The notes: generated by a model from the letters alone, not told the origin. Counted from the stretch's first letter, positions 32,912 through 42,641 are shown. The stretch: DNA of 52,933 nucleotides from an uncultured Lachnospiraceae bacterium (GCA_947174505.1 CAMWJF010000029.1:1-52933); one strand, 5' to 3'. Numbers and translations are program-made.

Positions 32912-34447
32912 ATGGGTATCACTTCCTTCTACTTTTTATGTTTTTTCACCGTTTTATTAATTGTATATTACAGCATTCCCCGTAAGCTCCAGTGGGGGTT
33001 TCTTTTGTTGTGCAGCGTGGCGTACTGTCTGCTTGCGGGACAGGGGGCGCTGCTTTTCTATCCGCTGGTGTCCGTGGGCGCCTGTTATACGGGGGCAGGG
33101 CTCCTTTACAGAACGCCTGCGGAGGCGGAAAAGAGGCGCAGGGGCATTCTGCTGTTGACTATATTGGTCAATATAGGCGTTCTGTTTGCCCTGAAATATG
33201 TGAACTTTTTTATTAATACTGTGGATGGTATCGTGTATCTTTTCGGCGGGCCGGATGAGCTGGTTTCCGGCGTGGATTTTCTGGTGCCTCTGGGGGTAAG
33301 CTTTTATACCTTTTCTCTTTTGGGATATGTGATTGACGTCTACTACGGACTGGCGGAGGTGCAGAAGAATTTCGGCAGACTTGCGCTCTACGGACTGTAT
33401 TTTCCGAATCTGATTTCCGGGCCGATTTTAAAATACAGGGAGCATGCGGAGCAGTTTTTTACTCCCCACGACTTCGACTATAAGCAGGTGACACAGGGAT
33501 TACAGCGCATGGTCTGGGGGTTTTTTAAGAAGCTGGTGATTGCCGAGCGGCTGGGCGTTCTGGTGAACACGGTTTACGGGGATTACGAAGGGTATCCGGG
33601 CGCGTATATCTGGGTTTCCACTGTCTGTTACGCATTTCAGCTTTACACGGATTTTTTCGGCTGTATGGATATTGTGCTGGGACTGTCGCAGAGTCTTGGC
33701 ATCACATTGCCGGAGAATTTTCAGACGCCCTTTTTCTCGAGAAGTGTGGCGGAATATTGGCGCAGATGGCATATTACGCTGGGTGTGTGGATGAAAGATT
33801 ATGTTTTTTATCCCCTTCTCCGGTCAAAACTCTTTACGGACCTGAATCAGTCCTTCAGGAAGAAATTCGGGAAAAAACGTGGAAAACAGTACGCTACTTT
33901 TGCGGCAATGTTCGTCCTGTGGCTGACGGTGGGTATCTGGCACGGCGGCGATTGGAAGTTTGTGATCGGCTCCGGGCTTTTGCACTGGTTCTATATTGTG
34001 ATGGAGGAGCTTCTCGCACCGCCCTTCGCGCGTCTGAATGCGCGCCTTCATCTAAAGGAGGACGGATGGTTTTTAAACGGCGTCCGTATCCTGCGAACCT
34101 TCTTTCTGGTGTGTATCGGCGATCTGTTTTTCCGCGCCGCCTCGGTGGGCGATGCGTTTGCCATGCTGAGAGAAGCGGTGCGTGTGTGGAATCCGTGGGT
34201 TCTTGTGGACGGGTCCCTGTTACAGCTCGGACTTGACGGGATCGAAACGGCGGTGGCCGTTTTTTCCCTCCTTCTTCTGTGGGCGGTGTCCCTGAAGCAG
34301 AGAAAGGAACCGGTGCGGGAGTACATTGCGAAGAAGCCTTTGCCGTTGCGCTGGATTTTATGGTATGCGCTTTTGTTTGCGGTGATCCTGTTAGGGTATT
34401 ACGGGCCGGGATACAGTGCGGCGGAGTTTATCTATCAGGGTTTTTAG
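32912..34447 (+). CDS. Second MBOAT-family O-acyltransferase
   Basis: 511 residues from the ATG at 32912; upstream in-frame starts lie inside promoter elements. Same architecture as its divergent neighbour but clearly different in sequence: VSFYTFSLLGYVIDVYYG, YFPNLISGPILKYREH, LYTDFFGCMDIVLGLSQSLGI, YWRRWHITLGVWMKDYVFYPL and TVGIWHGGDWKFVIGSGLLHW with the conserved His. A cytosolic loop LFTDLNQSFRKKFGKKRGKQ is long and basic. No SGNH gene directly follows; a Dpm1-like GT2 does, 71 bases on. Two MBOATs imply two acyl groups, acceptors or steps. Confidence 0.94.
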   Translation: MGITSFYFLCFFTVLLIVYYSIPRKLQWGFLLLCSVAYCLLAGQGALLFYPLVSVGACYTGAGLLYRTPAEAEKRRRGILLLTILVNIGVLFALKYVNFFINTVDGIVYLFGGPDELVSGVDFLVPLGVSFYTFSLLGYVIDVYYGLAEVQKNFGRLALYGLYFPNLISGPILKYREHAEQFFTPHDFDYKQVTQGLQRMVWGFFKKLVIAERLGVLVNTVYGDYEGYPGAYIWVSTVCYAFQLYTDFFGCMDIVLGLSQSLGITLPENFQTPFFSRSVAEYWRRWHITLGVWMKDYVFYPLLRSKLFTDLNQSFRKKFGKKRGKQYATFAAMFVLWLTVGIWHGGDWKFVIGSGLLHWFYIVMEELLAPPFARLNARLHLKEDGWFLNGVRILRTFFLVCIGDLFFRAASVGDAFAMLREAVRVWNPWVLVDGSLLQLGLDGIETAVAVFSLLLLWAVSLKQRKEPVREYIAKKPLPLRWILWYALLFAVILLGYYGPGYSAAEFIYQGF

Positions 34448-34518
34448 AAAATCGGATAGTAAAGACTGGAAATGTGTGGTAAACTTAGTAATAAGATTAA
34501 GAGTACGGGAGACGGAGA

Positions 34519-35451
34519 ATGGATAAGATAGCAGTACTGATTCCCTGTTATAATGAAGAAAAAACCATTGCGAAGGTGGTGGGAGACGCCAGGGAAGCGC
34601 TGCCTGAGGCGGTGGTTTACGTCTATGATAATAATTCCACGGATCGCACGGTGGAGCTTGCGAGGGACGCAGGCGCGGTGATCCGGTATGAGCATATGCA
34701 GGGAAAAGGAAATGTAATCCGCAGAATGTTCCGGGAGATCGAGGCGGAGTGCTATATTATGGTGGATGGCGACGACACTTATCCCATGGAGTACGCAAGG
34801 GAAATGGCGGATAAGGTGCTTCTTCACAGCGCGGACATGGTGGTGGGGGACAGGCTTTCTTCCACTTATTTTACGGAAAATAAAAGACCTTTCCATAATT
34901 TTGGCAATTCCATTGTGCGCGGCAGCATCAACAGGCTTTTCCACTGTGATATCAAGGATATTATGACAGGATACCGGGCGTTCAGCTACGGTTTTGTAAA
35001 AACCTTTCCTGTGCTTTCCACGGGCTTTGAGATTGAGACGGAAATGACCATCCATGCGGTCTATAATAATATGCAGATCGAAAATGTGATTGTGGACTAT
35101 CGGGACAGGCCCGAAGGCAGCGAATCTAAATTAAATACCTTTTCGGACGGCTACAAAGTACTTCATACGATTATGAAACTTTACCGGGATTACAAGCCTT
35201 TTGGCTTTTTCGGGCTGTGTTCTGTTATTCTTACACTGCTTGCGGTAGTGCTCTTTATCCCTATCTTTATCACTTATATTGAGACGGGGATGGTGGACCG
35301 CTTCCCCACGCTTTTTGTCTGCGGGTTTATCGGTCTGGCGGCATTACAGTCCCTGTTTGCAGGATTAATGTTATCCAATATGGCTCTGAAAAACAGGCGT
35401 GATTTTGAATATCGGCTGACTCTTGTGACAAGGCGGCTGCGGGAGAAGTAA
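34519..35451 (+). CDS. Dpm1-like GT2 glycosyltransferase with two C-terminal helices
   Basis: 310 residues. IAVLIPCYNEEKTIAKVV, then VYDNNSTDRTVELARDAGA and YIMVDGDDTYP (DXD) define a GT2 domain of the dolichyl-phosphate mannose synthase group; IKDIMTGYRAFSYGFVKTFP and GFEIETEMTIHAV support this. Two membrane segments lie at about 230-255 and 268-295. It is distinct from the GtrB-like enzyme at 25039, so the locus may make two different polyprenyl-phosphate sugars. GGAGACGGAG precedes the ATG. Confidence 0.92.
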   Translation: MDKIAVLIPCYNEEKTIAKVVGDAREALPEAVVYVYDNNSTDRTVELARDAGAVIRYEHMQGKGNVIRRMFREIEAECYIMVDGDDTYPMEYAREMADKVLLHSADMVVGDRLSSTYFTENKRPFHNFGNSIVRGSINRLFHCDIKDIMTGYRAFSYGFVKTFPVLSTGFEIETEMTIHAVYNNMQIENVIVDYRDRPEGSESKLNTFSDGYKVLHTIMKLYRDYKPFGFFGLCSVILTLLAVVLFIPIFITYIETGMVDRFPTLFVCGFIGLAALQSLFAGLMLSNMALKNRRDFEYRLTLVTRRLREK

Positions 35452-35472
35452 ATCGGCGGTGCATAAACAGGC

Positions 35473-35501
35473 GGGGCATGTTCAGTGAATGGACATGCCC
35501 C
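35473..35501 (+). terminator. Hairpin between genes, possible terminator
   Basis: GGGGCATGT (35473-35481) pairs with 35493-35501 around an 11-base loop, 22 bases after the GT2 stop. There is no T-run, so it may attenuate or only stabilise the mRNA end. Confidence 0.4.
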
Positions 35502-35567
35502 TGATAATGTATAGGCCCGCTGATGTTAATAAACAGAGAACATTTTTACCGGACAGGGAGGAAGGTT

Positions 35568-37376
35568 ATGGAAAGTATAAGCAAAAATCGATCGACGCTG
35601 GAGCTTGCACTCACAGGGATTTCCGCGTTTTTGGCGCTTGTCTGTGCAGGACGGATTTTTCTCCTCCTCCATGCGCAGGGGGGCGTGTATACGATGGGAA
35701 TATTCCCGCTGGCTCTGCTCTTCGGACTGTATAGTCTGTGGAAAAGGGCTTTGTTTCTGTCGGAGGTCTTTTTCCCGGTTCCCGTGAGGATACTTCTGGC
35801 GGCGGTGTTTTCCGCATTGCAGGTGCTGGGGCTTGTTTACAGCCATCTGGGAATCGGCAGTGTGCCGGAGGCGGTTTTGTGGGTGGTCTGTTTCACGCCC
35901 CTTACCTTTGCAGGGCAGAATATGCTCTTTTTTCTGGCAAAGGAGACGGCGGAAAGTGCGGAAGGATCCCGGCGCGGACGGAAAGGCTCCTTTGCGGGAG
36001 CTTTTGCCCTGGTCTTCGGGGGTTTCTGCATTCCCTTTGCCACCTATTATCCGGCGATTATGGCCTATGACGTGATTCCCCAGCTCGATCAGATCCGGGT
36101 AAGCGGACTGACCACCCATCATCCGCTGATCCATACGCTGATGCTGAAAGGCTGTCTGGCGGCAGGAGAGCTTCTGGCCTTTCTTCCGAATCCGGACCGG
36201 GCAGGGCTGGCAATGTATTCTGTTTTACAGATGGCTGTGGTGGCGGCCTGCTTTGCCTATGTTTACTGCAGCCTTGTCAGGCTCGGCGTGTCGAAATGGC
36301 TCTGCTATGCCTTTGTCCTGTGCGCGGCCGTCTTTCCCACCCACGGGATGCTGGCTGTCTCCATCACGAAGGATACCATATATGCGGCGCTTACCATGGT
36401 GTTTACGGTGTTTGTCTATGAGCTGGCGGCGGGTGGGGAAAGCCCGAGAACAGGGTGGTTTGCCTGTTACGGGATTCTGACGGCGCTGTTGCTTCTGTTC
36501 CGCAACAACAGCGTTTACGCGTGGATTTTATATGTGATTGCGGCTTCTTTCTTTATCCTACGGAAGAAAGCTTTTTTCAGGAAGGCCTGTGCTTTCCACG
36601 GGGCGGCTTTTCTTCTGTATCTGATTCTCAATACGCTGATGGTGCAGGCGGTTTCGGCTACCAGCGACACTTATGCCAGAGAGATGCTGAGCGTCCCGGC
36701 CCAGCAGATCGCAAGGGTTGCGCAGTATCACAGGGAGGAGCTGACGCAGGAGGACCGGGAGGCGATTGCCGCGGTATGGGGAGAAAATCTGCCGGAATAT
36801 GTGTCTGCCATTGCAGACAGGAGCAAAAAGGATATTACAGGTGACAGAGAGACACTTCGGATATTTGCCAGGGAGTGGGTTTCGCTGGGGCTTCGTTATC
36901 CGGGTGAGTATTTACAGGCTTTTCTTTTAAAAAATAAGGGTATGTGGGATCTGACGGATGTGACTTATTTGAACGACGTGTATTCCTATGCGAAAGGGTA
37001 TCTGCAGATCACTTATCCCAGCGACCAGCAGCCTTATATGGAGGTGCTTGCGCCAGGTTATGTAAGGCATCAGAAATTGCAGCCCTTACAGTCACTCTAC
37101 CGGTATTTTGCGGCGGGAGATGAACTGTGGCGGTACTGTCCGCCTGTGGCGCTTGTGATGCAGCCGGCCTTTTACTGTTATCTGCTTTTGTTTTACTGTC
37201 TCTGCTGTATCGGGCTGAAAAAGCCAGTGCTGATGCTTCCGGCGGTGTATCTTCTGGCGCTTGCGGGGACACTGCTCCTTGGCCCCTGTGTGCTGACCCG
37301 GTATGTGTATCCGCTGATGCTTTCGGTTACGCCGCTGGCGCTTCTGCTGTTCGGGCGCGGCAGGGCAAAAAACTGA
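35568..37376 (+). CDS. DUF6020-type polytopic membrane protein
   Basis: 602 residues from the ATG at 35568, which has GGAGG six bases upstream; an ATG at 35523 has none. About twelve membrane segments. The external loop YYPAIMAYDVIPQLDQIRVS, then THHPLIHTLMLKG, matches the conserved core I associate with DUF6020 proteins. A soluble external domain of about 150 residues near the C-terminal third (VSATSDTYAREMLSVPAQQ onwards) lies between helices. Asp in the first loop and the HHP motif suggest a GT-C-type enzyme. Substrate unknown. It is convergent with the next gene. Confidence 0.78.
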   Translation: MESISKNRSTLELALTGISAFLALVCAGRIFLLLHAQGGVYTMGIFPLALLFGLYSLWKRALFLSEVFFPVPVRILLAAVFSALQVLGLVYSHLGIGSVPEAVLWVVCFTPLTFAGQNMLFFLAKETAESAEGSRRGRKGSFAGAFALVFGGFCIPFATYYPAIMAYDVIPQLDQIRVSGLTTHHPLIHTLMLKGCLAAGELLAFLPNPDRAGLAMYSVLQMAVVAACFAYVYCSLVRLGVSKWLCYAFVLCAAVFPTHGMLAVSITKDTIYAALTMVFTVFVYELAAGGESPRTGWFACYGILTALLLLFRNNSVYAWILYVIAASFFILRKKAFFRKACAFHGAAFLLYLILNTLMVQAVSATSDTYAREMLSVPAQQIARVAQYHREELTQEDREAIAAVWGENLPEYVSAIADRSKKDITGDRETLRIFAREWVSLGLRYPGEYLQAFLLKNKGMWDLTDVTYLNDVYSYAKGYLQITYPSDQQPYMEVLAPGYVRHQKLQPLQSLYRYFAAGDELWRYCPPVALVMQPAFYCYLLLFYCLCCIGLKKPVLMLPAVYLLALAGTLLLGPCVLTRYVYPLMLSVTPLALLLFGRGRAKN

Positions 37377-37439
37377 CACATATATCTGTTTTTAAAAAAT
37401 ATGACGGGAGTGTCATGTGATTCGCCGGAAGGCCAGTGG

Positions 37440-39257
37440 TCATAGGGGATACAATTGATACACGATATAGTTGGTATCCCCGGCGGTAAAGGTATCCGCA
37501 ACGGAAAGTCCTGCCTGATAGGTATGCCGGAAATACATGATGACAGGGTGCTCCTCGTTGTAGGGCGCCTCCTGCAGAATAAAGTATACATGACCGCTTT
37601 CCACCACATCCCGGCCGAAGTTGCCGATCCCCTGGGCGTCGAGCTTTTTTTGTGTGTTGGGATTGCAGACTACGCCCCAGTTGGTGTAGATGAAGTTCTG
37701 GTAAATATCCTGCCCACGTCCAAAAGGCGTCTCATAGAAGTGCTCCAGCGTCCCGGAGCCGTAAGTCCATATGTAAAAATTGTCCGGGTGTGTGCGGCAG
37801 TATGCGCGCAGACCCTGCCAGGTTTCTTCGTGCACCCGGTAGTTTACGGCCACATCCCGGCGCGTGACATACACCGAAAAAAGGCTGAGACAGCAGAGCA
37901 GGGGAAGAATCACATAATACCGCCTGCGGTTTTCAGAGGGTAGCAGATTAAAGGCCAGAATGATGCCCAAAAGGATCAGGCAATCCACGGTAATCAGAGG
38001 CTGGACGATGCGTTTGGGGAAACGGCCCTCGTAGAGCACATAGCCCCAGCTCACAGTTCGGCCGAACAGATACATCAGGTACACGAAAAGAGCGCTGGCA
38101 TTGCGCTCTATAAAGATCAGCACGGGAGTCAGGAGCAGCAGGAATCCGGCAAAAAGGTTGGCGGGCTGCATACCGTCCTGATAGAAAAAGACATTTACGG
38201 CGGAAACCGCCATGCTTTTCAGCCGTTCCTTCAGGCTCGTACGGGCCAGGTAACAGCGTCTGGCAAGATCGTGCATCTGTTTCCAGTTGGCCACAGACAT
38301 ATCGTGCCCAATGTACGGCGCGCCGCTTTTGCGGTACATGTAAGCCTCTTCATCCAGACCGAGCGCCTGTAAAACGTCCCGGCACTCCTCATATTCGGGC
38401 CAGCCGTAGAAATCGCCCACCCGTTCCCGGTAGTGGTTGATTTTCCGAAAATCAGACCATTCCGGAGAAGAATAGGCGGCGGCGTTTGCACCCCAGAGCA
38501 GCCCCATACCAAGACATAAAAGCAGGGCAAAGCCAAGGAGCCTGACCGCCGCTCCTTCATATTCGTTTTTGGCGGCCGAAATCCATTTGCAGAGCCAGAG
38601 CATACCGGCCATAGGCAGCATGAGATAGAAAATATTCTGGCGCATGCTGAAGGAAACCCAGGCGAAAAGCAGGGTCGGTATATTATCCAGAAAAAAGCCG
38701 GCGTGCGACTGGTTGATGCGGGACGTGATAAAGCAAAACAGCGCCGCGGCCGCTGCCAGCCCCGCCGTGGTGGTGTACTGCGCTTCTGCGATCACATTCA
38801 GGTCAACGATGAAAAACAGAAGCAGAAAAGCAGCCAGCGCGGGCGGACGGAGCGAGGCCTGGGGACTGTGCCTGTGACGGATTCGCAGAGTGCGCCGGTA
38901 AACCGTAAAGAGGCAGAGTATTTGTACGGCGTGCTGGAACAGCCCGTACCACGGGATGAAGCTCCACTGGGTATAGAGCTTTGCAAGCAGCCAGGAGAGC
39001 GGATAAAGGAAAAACATGACATGAGCGTCAGGTGTTCCGGTGTATGCGCCCGAGAGGATGCTGTACATGCCCCAGTCGTCGTTGATGCCGTCTACCGGTT
39101 TTATCAAATACAGTAATAAGGCGTAAAACACAATAAGAAGCAGAAGAAAGAGAAGATCACCCTGAAAAGGGGAGGGTATTTTTCCGCGGGAATTCCGGCT
39201 GTATCTATGTCCGAAGGAGGGTGCATCAGGCTGTGCTCCCGGATTGATTAATGGCAT
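37440..39257 (-). CDS. Polytopic membrane protein, GT-C-like, unassigned
   Basis: 605 residues. A hydrophilic N-terminal tail of about 33 residues precedes about eleven membrane segments and a C-terminal external domain (about 470-605). The first external loop PVDGINDDWGMYSILSGAYTG holds several acidic residues, in the position of the GT-C catalytic Asp. The C-terminal domain shows DNFYIWTYGSGTLEHFYETP. AAAGGA lies seven bases before the ATG. I do not recognise the family with confidence. It is transcribed alone on the minus strand. Confidence 0.75.
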   Translation of the reverse strand: MPLINPGAQPDAPSFGHRYSRNSRGKIPSPFQGDLLFLLLLIVFYALLLYLIKPVDGINDDWGMYSILSGAYTGTPDAHVMFFLYPLSWLLAKLYTQWSFIPWYGLFQHAVQILCLFTVYRRTLRIRHRHSPQASLRPPALAAFLLLFFIVDLNVIAEAQYTTTAGLAAAAALFCFITSRINQSHAGFFLDNIPTLLFAWVSFSMRQNIFYLMLPMAGMLWLCKWISAAKNEYEGAAVRLLGFALLLCLGMGLLWGANAAAYSSPEWSDFRKINHYRERVGDFYGWPEYEECRDVLQALGLDEEAYMYRKSGAPYIGHDMSVANWKQMHDLARRCYLARTSLKERLKSMAVSAVNVFFYQDGMQPANLFAGFLLLLTPVLIFIERNASALFVYLMYLFGRTVSWGYVLYEGRFPKRIVQPLITVDCLILLGIILAFNLLPSENRRRYYVILPLLCCLSLFSVYVTRRDVAVNYRVHEETWQGLRAYCRTHPDNFYIWTYGSGTLEHFYETPFGRGQDIYQNFIYTNWGVVCNPNTQKKLDAQGIGNFGRDVVESGHVYFILQEAPYNEEHPVIMYFRHTYQAGLSVADTFTAGDTNYIVYQLYPL

Positions 39258-39309
39258 CGTTTTATCCTTTCGTAAAATGAATTGTTTCGCATATTTTTAA
39301 GTTGTCTCT

Positions 39310-39340
39310 ATTATAATATAACATGTCAGAAGGAAAACAA
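39310..39340 (-). promoter_or_regulatory. Weak promoter candidate, minus strand
   Basis: TATAAT on the minus strand at 39315-39310 with TTGTTT (39340-39335) 19 bases upstream. It would serve the membrane gene starting at 39257. The long spacing lowers confidence. Confidence 0.35.
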
Positions 39341-39518
39341 GTAACATATTAAGATTTGTGGAAGATTTCTTTAATTCCCTGCGTATATGATAGGAAAACA
39401 GGGGAAAATGTGGTAAAGTATATACAGGTGACAGGGAAAAAAGGCGCTGCTCCAATATGCAGCAAATAAATAGAGCCTGTAAAACGGCTATTATTATGGA
39501 GGAGAGGTCGGTAAGAAG

Positions 39519-40631
39519 ATGGGAAATACGAGACGTGGCAGACAGAGTATCAATATGCTGCTGGTGGTTCTGATCGGATTTTGTGTTCTGGCGATTATTG
39601 AAATCGTATACGGACAGGCACAGATGAAGGTGGAACGGGAGCGACTGGATCTGGAAGAGCAGAACCGTCAGGCCGTGGAGGAGCTGAAGGAGGAATGGAG
39701 AAGCCTGAAGGATGGCTCCAGCGTGGTGACTGCTGAGGGTGAAGCAGCTCCCGCAGCCAGTGAGGCGGATCAGGAGACGACGCCTGCCAAGATAACGAAG
39801 CAGGAAACGGAGAAAAAAGAAACGACAGGGGAAAACAACGGGGATTCCGCCCCCCAGGAAGAGGATGACAGGGAGTACAGCATGCAGATTGTTATCCTGG
39901 GCGACAGTATCATGGACGGTGACCGCACGGAGAGCGGCGCGGCGGATATTATCGGTGAACAGTTGGATGCGAAGATCTACAACATGTCCATGGGAGGCAC
40001 CACGGCGGCGCTTCTGCCCAATGAACAGTACAATTTCGCCACATGGGATTCCCGCTGTCTGCTTGGTGTGGTGAACGGGATTCTGGGAAATATCAACACG
40101 GACATTTTTGACGGGTATGCGGCAGGGGAAGTGCTGAAGACGTGCGATTTTGACAAAACGGATTATTTTATCATCGAGTACGGGGTGAATGATTTTCTGA
40201 CCGGGCAGATTCCCAACAGCAGATACCTGGAAGGAGGGGATACGCTGGCGGTGGACGGCACCCATACTTATACGGGGGCGCTTGAGGATGCGGTCGGCAG
40301 GCTTAAGGAACGCTTCCCGGATGCGGGGATTCTGCTGGTTGCGCCCCATTACTGTCAGGTTTTTAACGGCAATACTTTCATCGGTGACGGCTATTCTCTG
40401 GATTACGGCTACGGTCCGCTGATTACTTATGCGAGGGGAGCAGGCTATGTGGCAGGGCTGTATGAGGGGGAAGGCGTATTTTTCTTCAACGCTTTTGAGG
40501 ACAGCGGCATTGATGCGGGCACCGCTGACCAGTATCTGGCGGACGGTGTTCATATGACGCCTCTGGGAGCGAGGGTATACGCGGAGAAGATAGCGAAAAT
40601 TATCTACAGTGATTATGCGCCGGAGGAATGA
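39519..40631 (+). CDS. Membrane-anchored SGNH/GDSL hydrolase
   Basis: 370 residues. One N-terminal membrane segment (about 12-32), then a charged coiled-coil-like stretch (about 35-70) and a Glu/Thr/Lys-rich linker to about residue 122. The catalytic domain begins MQIVILGDSIMDGD (Gly128-Asp129-Ser130), then GGTTAALL, IEYGVNDF (block III) and LADGVHMTPLGARVYAEKI with the Asp-His pair. Family enzymes remove or transfer acyl groups on extracellular glycans. GGAGGAG precedes the ATG. It is separated from the FkbH-like gene by a promoter and hairpin but is on the same strand. Confidence 0.9.
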   Translation: MGNTRRGRQSINMLLVVLIGFCVLAIIEIVYGQAQMKVERERLDLEEQNRQAVEELKEEWRSLKDGSSVVTAEGEAAPAASEADQETTPAKITKQETEKKETTGENNGDSAPQEEDDREYSMQIVILGDSIMDGDRTESGAADIIGEQLDAKIYNMSMGGTTAALLPNEQYNFATWDSRCLLGVVNGILGNINTDIFDGYAAGEVLKTCDFDKTDYFIIEYGVNDFLTGQIPNSRYLEGGDTLAVDGTHTYTGALEDAVGRLKERFPDAGILLVAPHYCQVFNGNTFIGDGYSLDYGYGPLITYARGAGYVAGLYEGEGVFFFNAFEDSGIDAGTADQYLADGVHMTPLGARVYAEKIAKIIYSDYAPEE

Positions 40632-40661
40632 TTGCATAGAGCAGGTAAAATATGGTATGAT
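40632..40661 (+). promoter_or_regulatory. Promoter for FkbH-like/ACP operon
   Basis: TTGCAT (40632-40637), 18 bases, TATGAT (40656-40661) with TG at 40653-40654. It starts directly after the SGNH stop codon. The RNA would begin about 40668 and have a leader of about 120 bases. A separate TATAAT at 40734-40739 lacks a good -35. Confidence 0.55.
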
Positions 40662-40689
40662 AAAGGGCAGGTGCCAAAACCTGCCCTTT
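40662..40689 (+). terminator. Strong hairpin, terminator or 5' leader structure
   Basis: AAAGGGCAGGT (40662-40672) pairs perfectly with 40679-40689 around a six-base loop; only three T residues follow. It could end the SGNH transcript. A promoter immediately upstream would place it at the very 5' end of the next mRNA. Confidence 0.5.
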
Positions 40690-40787
40690 GCGCATATAAG
40701 CAGGGTCAGACGACATTGGGTCCAGGGGCCGTGTATAATGGGCAGAGTCAGAAAAAGGCAGGAACAGGATACACACAGGGAGAATTT

Positions 40788-42641
40788 ATGCGGGAGCTGG
40801 AATACCCTTTCGACGGGGAGCTTATCTTAAAAAAATCGAAAAAGCTGAAGCGGGCGCTTTTAGAGGAGCGGTCTGATTTTCTGGAGAAGCGGATCGCGGT
40901 TCTGGGAGGCAGCACGACGCACGATATCATTCGTATACTGGAGCTGTTTTTGCTGGAGCAGGGCATCCGCCCTGTGTTTTACGAGTCTGAGTACGCGCAG
41001 TACTGGCAGGACGTGATGTTCGATAACCCGGAGCTGCTTTCGTTTGCCCCGGATCTGATTTTTATTCATACCTCCAACCGGAATATTACGGTGTGGCCTT
41101 CCCTTTCGGATTCGGAGGAGCGGGTGGAGGAGCTGCTTTCGGAGCAGTATGCCCATTTTCAGGTGATGTGGGATAAGATTGCACAAGTCTGGCACTGCCC
41201 TGTGATCCAGAACAATTTTGAGTATCCGCATTACCGGCTGCTTGGCAATCAGGAGGGCGTGTATCCGCAGGGACGGATCAGCTTTATCAACAGACTGAAT
41301 GAAAAATTTTATCAGTACGCGGGGGAGCACGGGAATTTTTACATTCATGACATCAATTATCTGTCGGCTTCCTACGGGCTTGACAGATGGGCGGACTCCC
41401 TGTACTGGCATATGTACAAGTATGCCTGCTGTATGCAGGCGATTCCTGTCTTTGCCCACAATCTGGCGAATATTATCAAGTCGGTTTTCGGCAGAAACAG
41501 GAAAGCCCTTGTTCTTGATCTGGACAATACGCTCTGGGGCGGCGTTGTGGGCGACGACGGCCCGGAGAATCTGGAGATCGGGCAGGAAACGCCGATGGGA
41601 CAGGTTTATTCGGAATTTCAGGGCTATGTGAGGGCACAGAAGGACATCGGCGTTATGCTGGCCGTGAACTCCAAAAACGAGTATGACAACGCCATAGCCG
41701 GGCTGAATCATCCCGAGGGCGTTCTTAAGCCAGAGGACTTTGTCCTGATCAAAGCGAACTGGGAGCCGAAGAGCCAGAATATCACAGCCATTGCGCAGGA
41801 ATTGAATATTCTGCCGGACAGTCTGGTATTCGCGGACGACAACCCGGCGGAGCGGGAGATTGTGCGCGCCCAGACAGGGGGGACGGCGGTTCCCGAGATC
41901 GGCACGCCGGAGCAGTATATCCGTGTGCTGGATCACAGCGGCTTTTTCGAGGTGACAGGTCTGTCGGAAGATGACAGGAAGCGAAATGAGATGTATCGGG
42001 CCAATATGGCGAGAAAAGTGCAGCAGGAGCGTTTTGCCGATTACCGGGAGTATCTGCTGTCCCTGGAAATGCAGGGGACGATCCGTCCTTTTGAGCCGGT
42101 TTACATGGCGCGGATTGCCCAGCTTACCAATAAGAGTAATCAGTTTAATCTGACCACAAGACGGTTTACCCAAGGGCAGATTGAGGCCTTTGCGGCGAAT
42201 CCGCAATATATCACCCGCTATGGAAAGCTGACGGACCGTTTCGGGGATAACGGCGTGGTTTCCGTGGTGATCGGCAGGAAGGGGACGACGGCGGACACGG
42301 AGACTTACAGGCGGGGCGAGCAGCCGGATACGGCGGCGGCAGGAGGTGATGTGCTGCATCTGGAGCTGTGGCTGATGAGCTGCCGCGTGTTGAAGCGGGA
42401 TATGGAATACGCCATGATGGACAGTGTGGTGGAGGCGTGCCGGGACTGTGGGATCGGGACGATTATGGGATATTATTACCCCACCGCCAAAAACGCCATG
42501 GTGAAGGAATTTTATCAGAGCATTGGATTTGAAAAGACGGACGAAACTGACACATGTGTCACAATATGGCGGTTTGAAATTCCGCAGAATTATGAGAAGA
42601 AGAATACCGTAATCAACGTGAAAAGTACTTCTAAAGCTTAG
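40788..42641 (+). CDS. FkbH-like HAD-IIIC protein (acyl-ACP forming)
   Basis: 617 residues from the ATG at 40788, with GGGAG five bases upstream. Three parts: an N-terminal SGNH-like domain (about 30-220; IAVLGGSTTHDI, LIFIHTSNRNI), a HAD phosphatase core with LDLDNTLWGG (Asp244, Asp246) and FADDNPAEREIV, and a C-terminal GNAT-like domain (about 420-600; MARIAQLTNKSNQFNLTTRR and GYYYPTAKNAMVKEFYQS). FkbH proteins take 1,3-bisphosphoglycerate and load a glyceryl group on an acyl carrier protein; an ACP gene lies 24 bases downstream. Related HAD-IIIC proteins can handle other hydroxyacyl groups. Here it sits among MBOAT and SGNH genes, not polyketide synthases. Confidence 0.92.
   Translation: MRELEYPFDGELILKKSKKLKRALLEERSDFLEKRIAVLGGSTTHDIIRILELFLLEQGIRPVFYESEYAQYWQDVMFDNPELLSFAPDLIFIHTSNRNITVWPSLSDSEERVEELLSEQYAHFQVMWDKIAQVWHCPVIQNNFEYPHYRLLGNQEGVYPQGRISFINRLNEKFYQYAGEHGNFYIHDINYLSASYGLDRWADSLYWHMYKYACCMQAIPVFAHNLANIIKSVFGRNRKALVLDLDNTLWGGVVGDDGPENLEIGQETPMGQVYSEFQGYVRAQKDIGVMLAVNSKNEYDNAIAGLNHPEGVLKPEDFVLIKANWEPKSQNITAIAQELNILPDSLVFADDNPAEREIVRAQTGGTAVPEIGTPEQYIRVLDHSGFFEVTGLSEDDRKRNEMYRANMARKVQQERFADYREYLLSLEMQGTIRPFEPVYMARIAQLTNKSNQFNLTTRRFTQGQIEAFAANPQYITRYGKLTDRFGDNGVVSVVIGRKGTTADTETYRRGEQPDTAAAGGDVLHLELWLMSCRVLKRDMEYAMMDSVVEACRDCGIGTIMGYYYPTAKNAMVKEFYQSIGFEKTDETDTCVTIWRFEIPQNYEKKNTVINVKSTSKA

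Noticed and set aside
40860..42359. Long open frame (499 codons) on the minus strand opposite the FkbH-like gene
   Set aside because: It mirrors a clear, domain-complete gene, its translation is rich in Arg, His and Pro without recognisable motifs, and it has no ribosome binding site. The same holds for long minus-strand frames at 19862-21196, 26592-27626 and 24043-25017.
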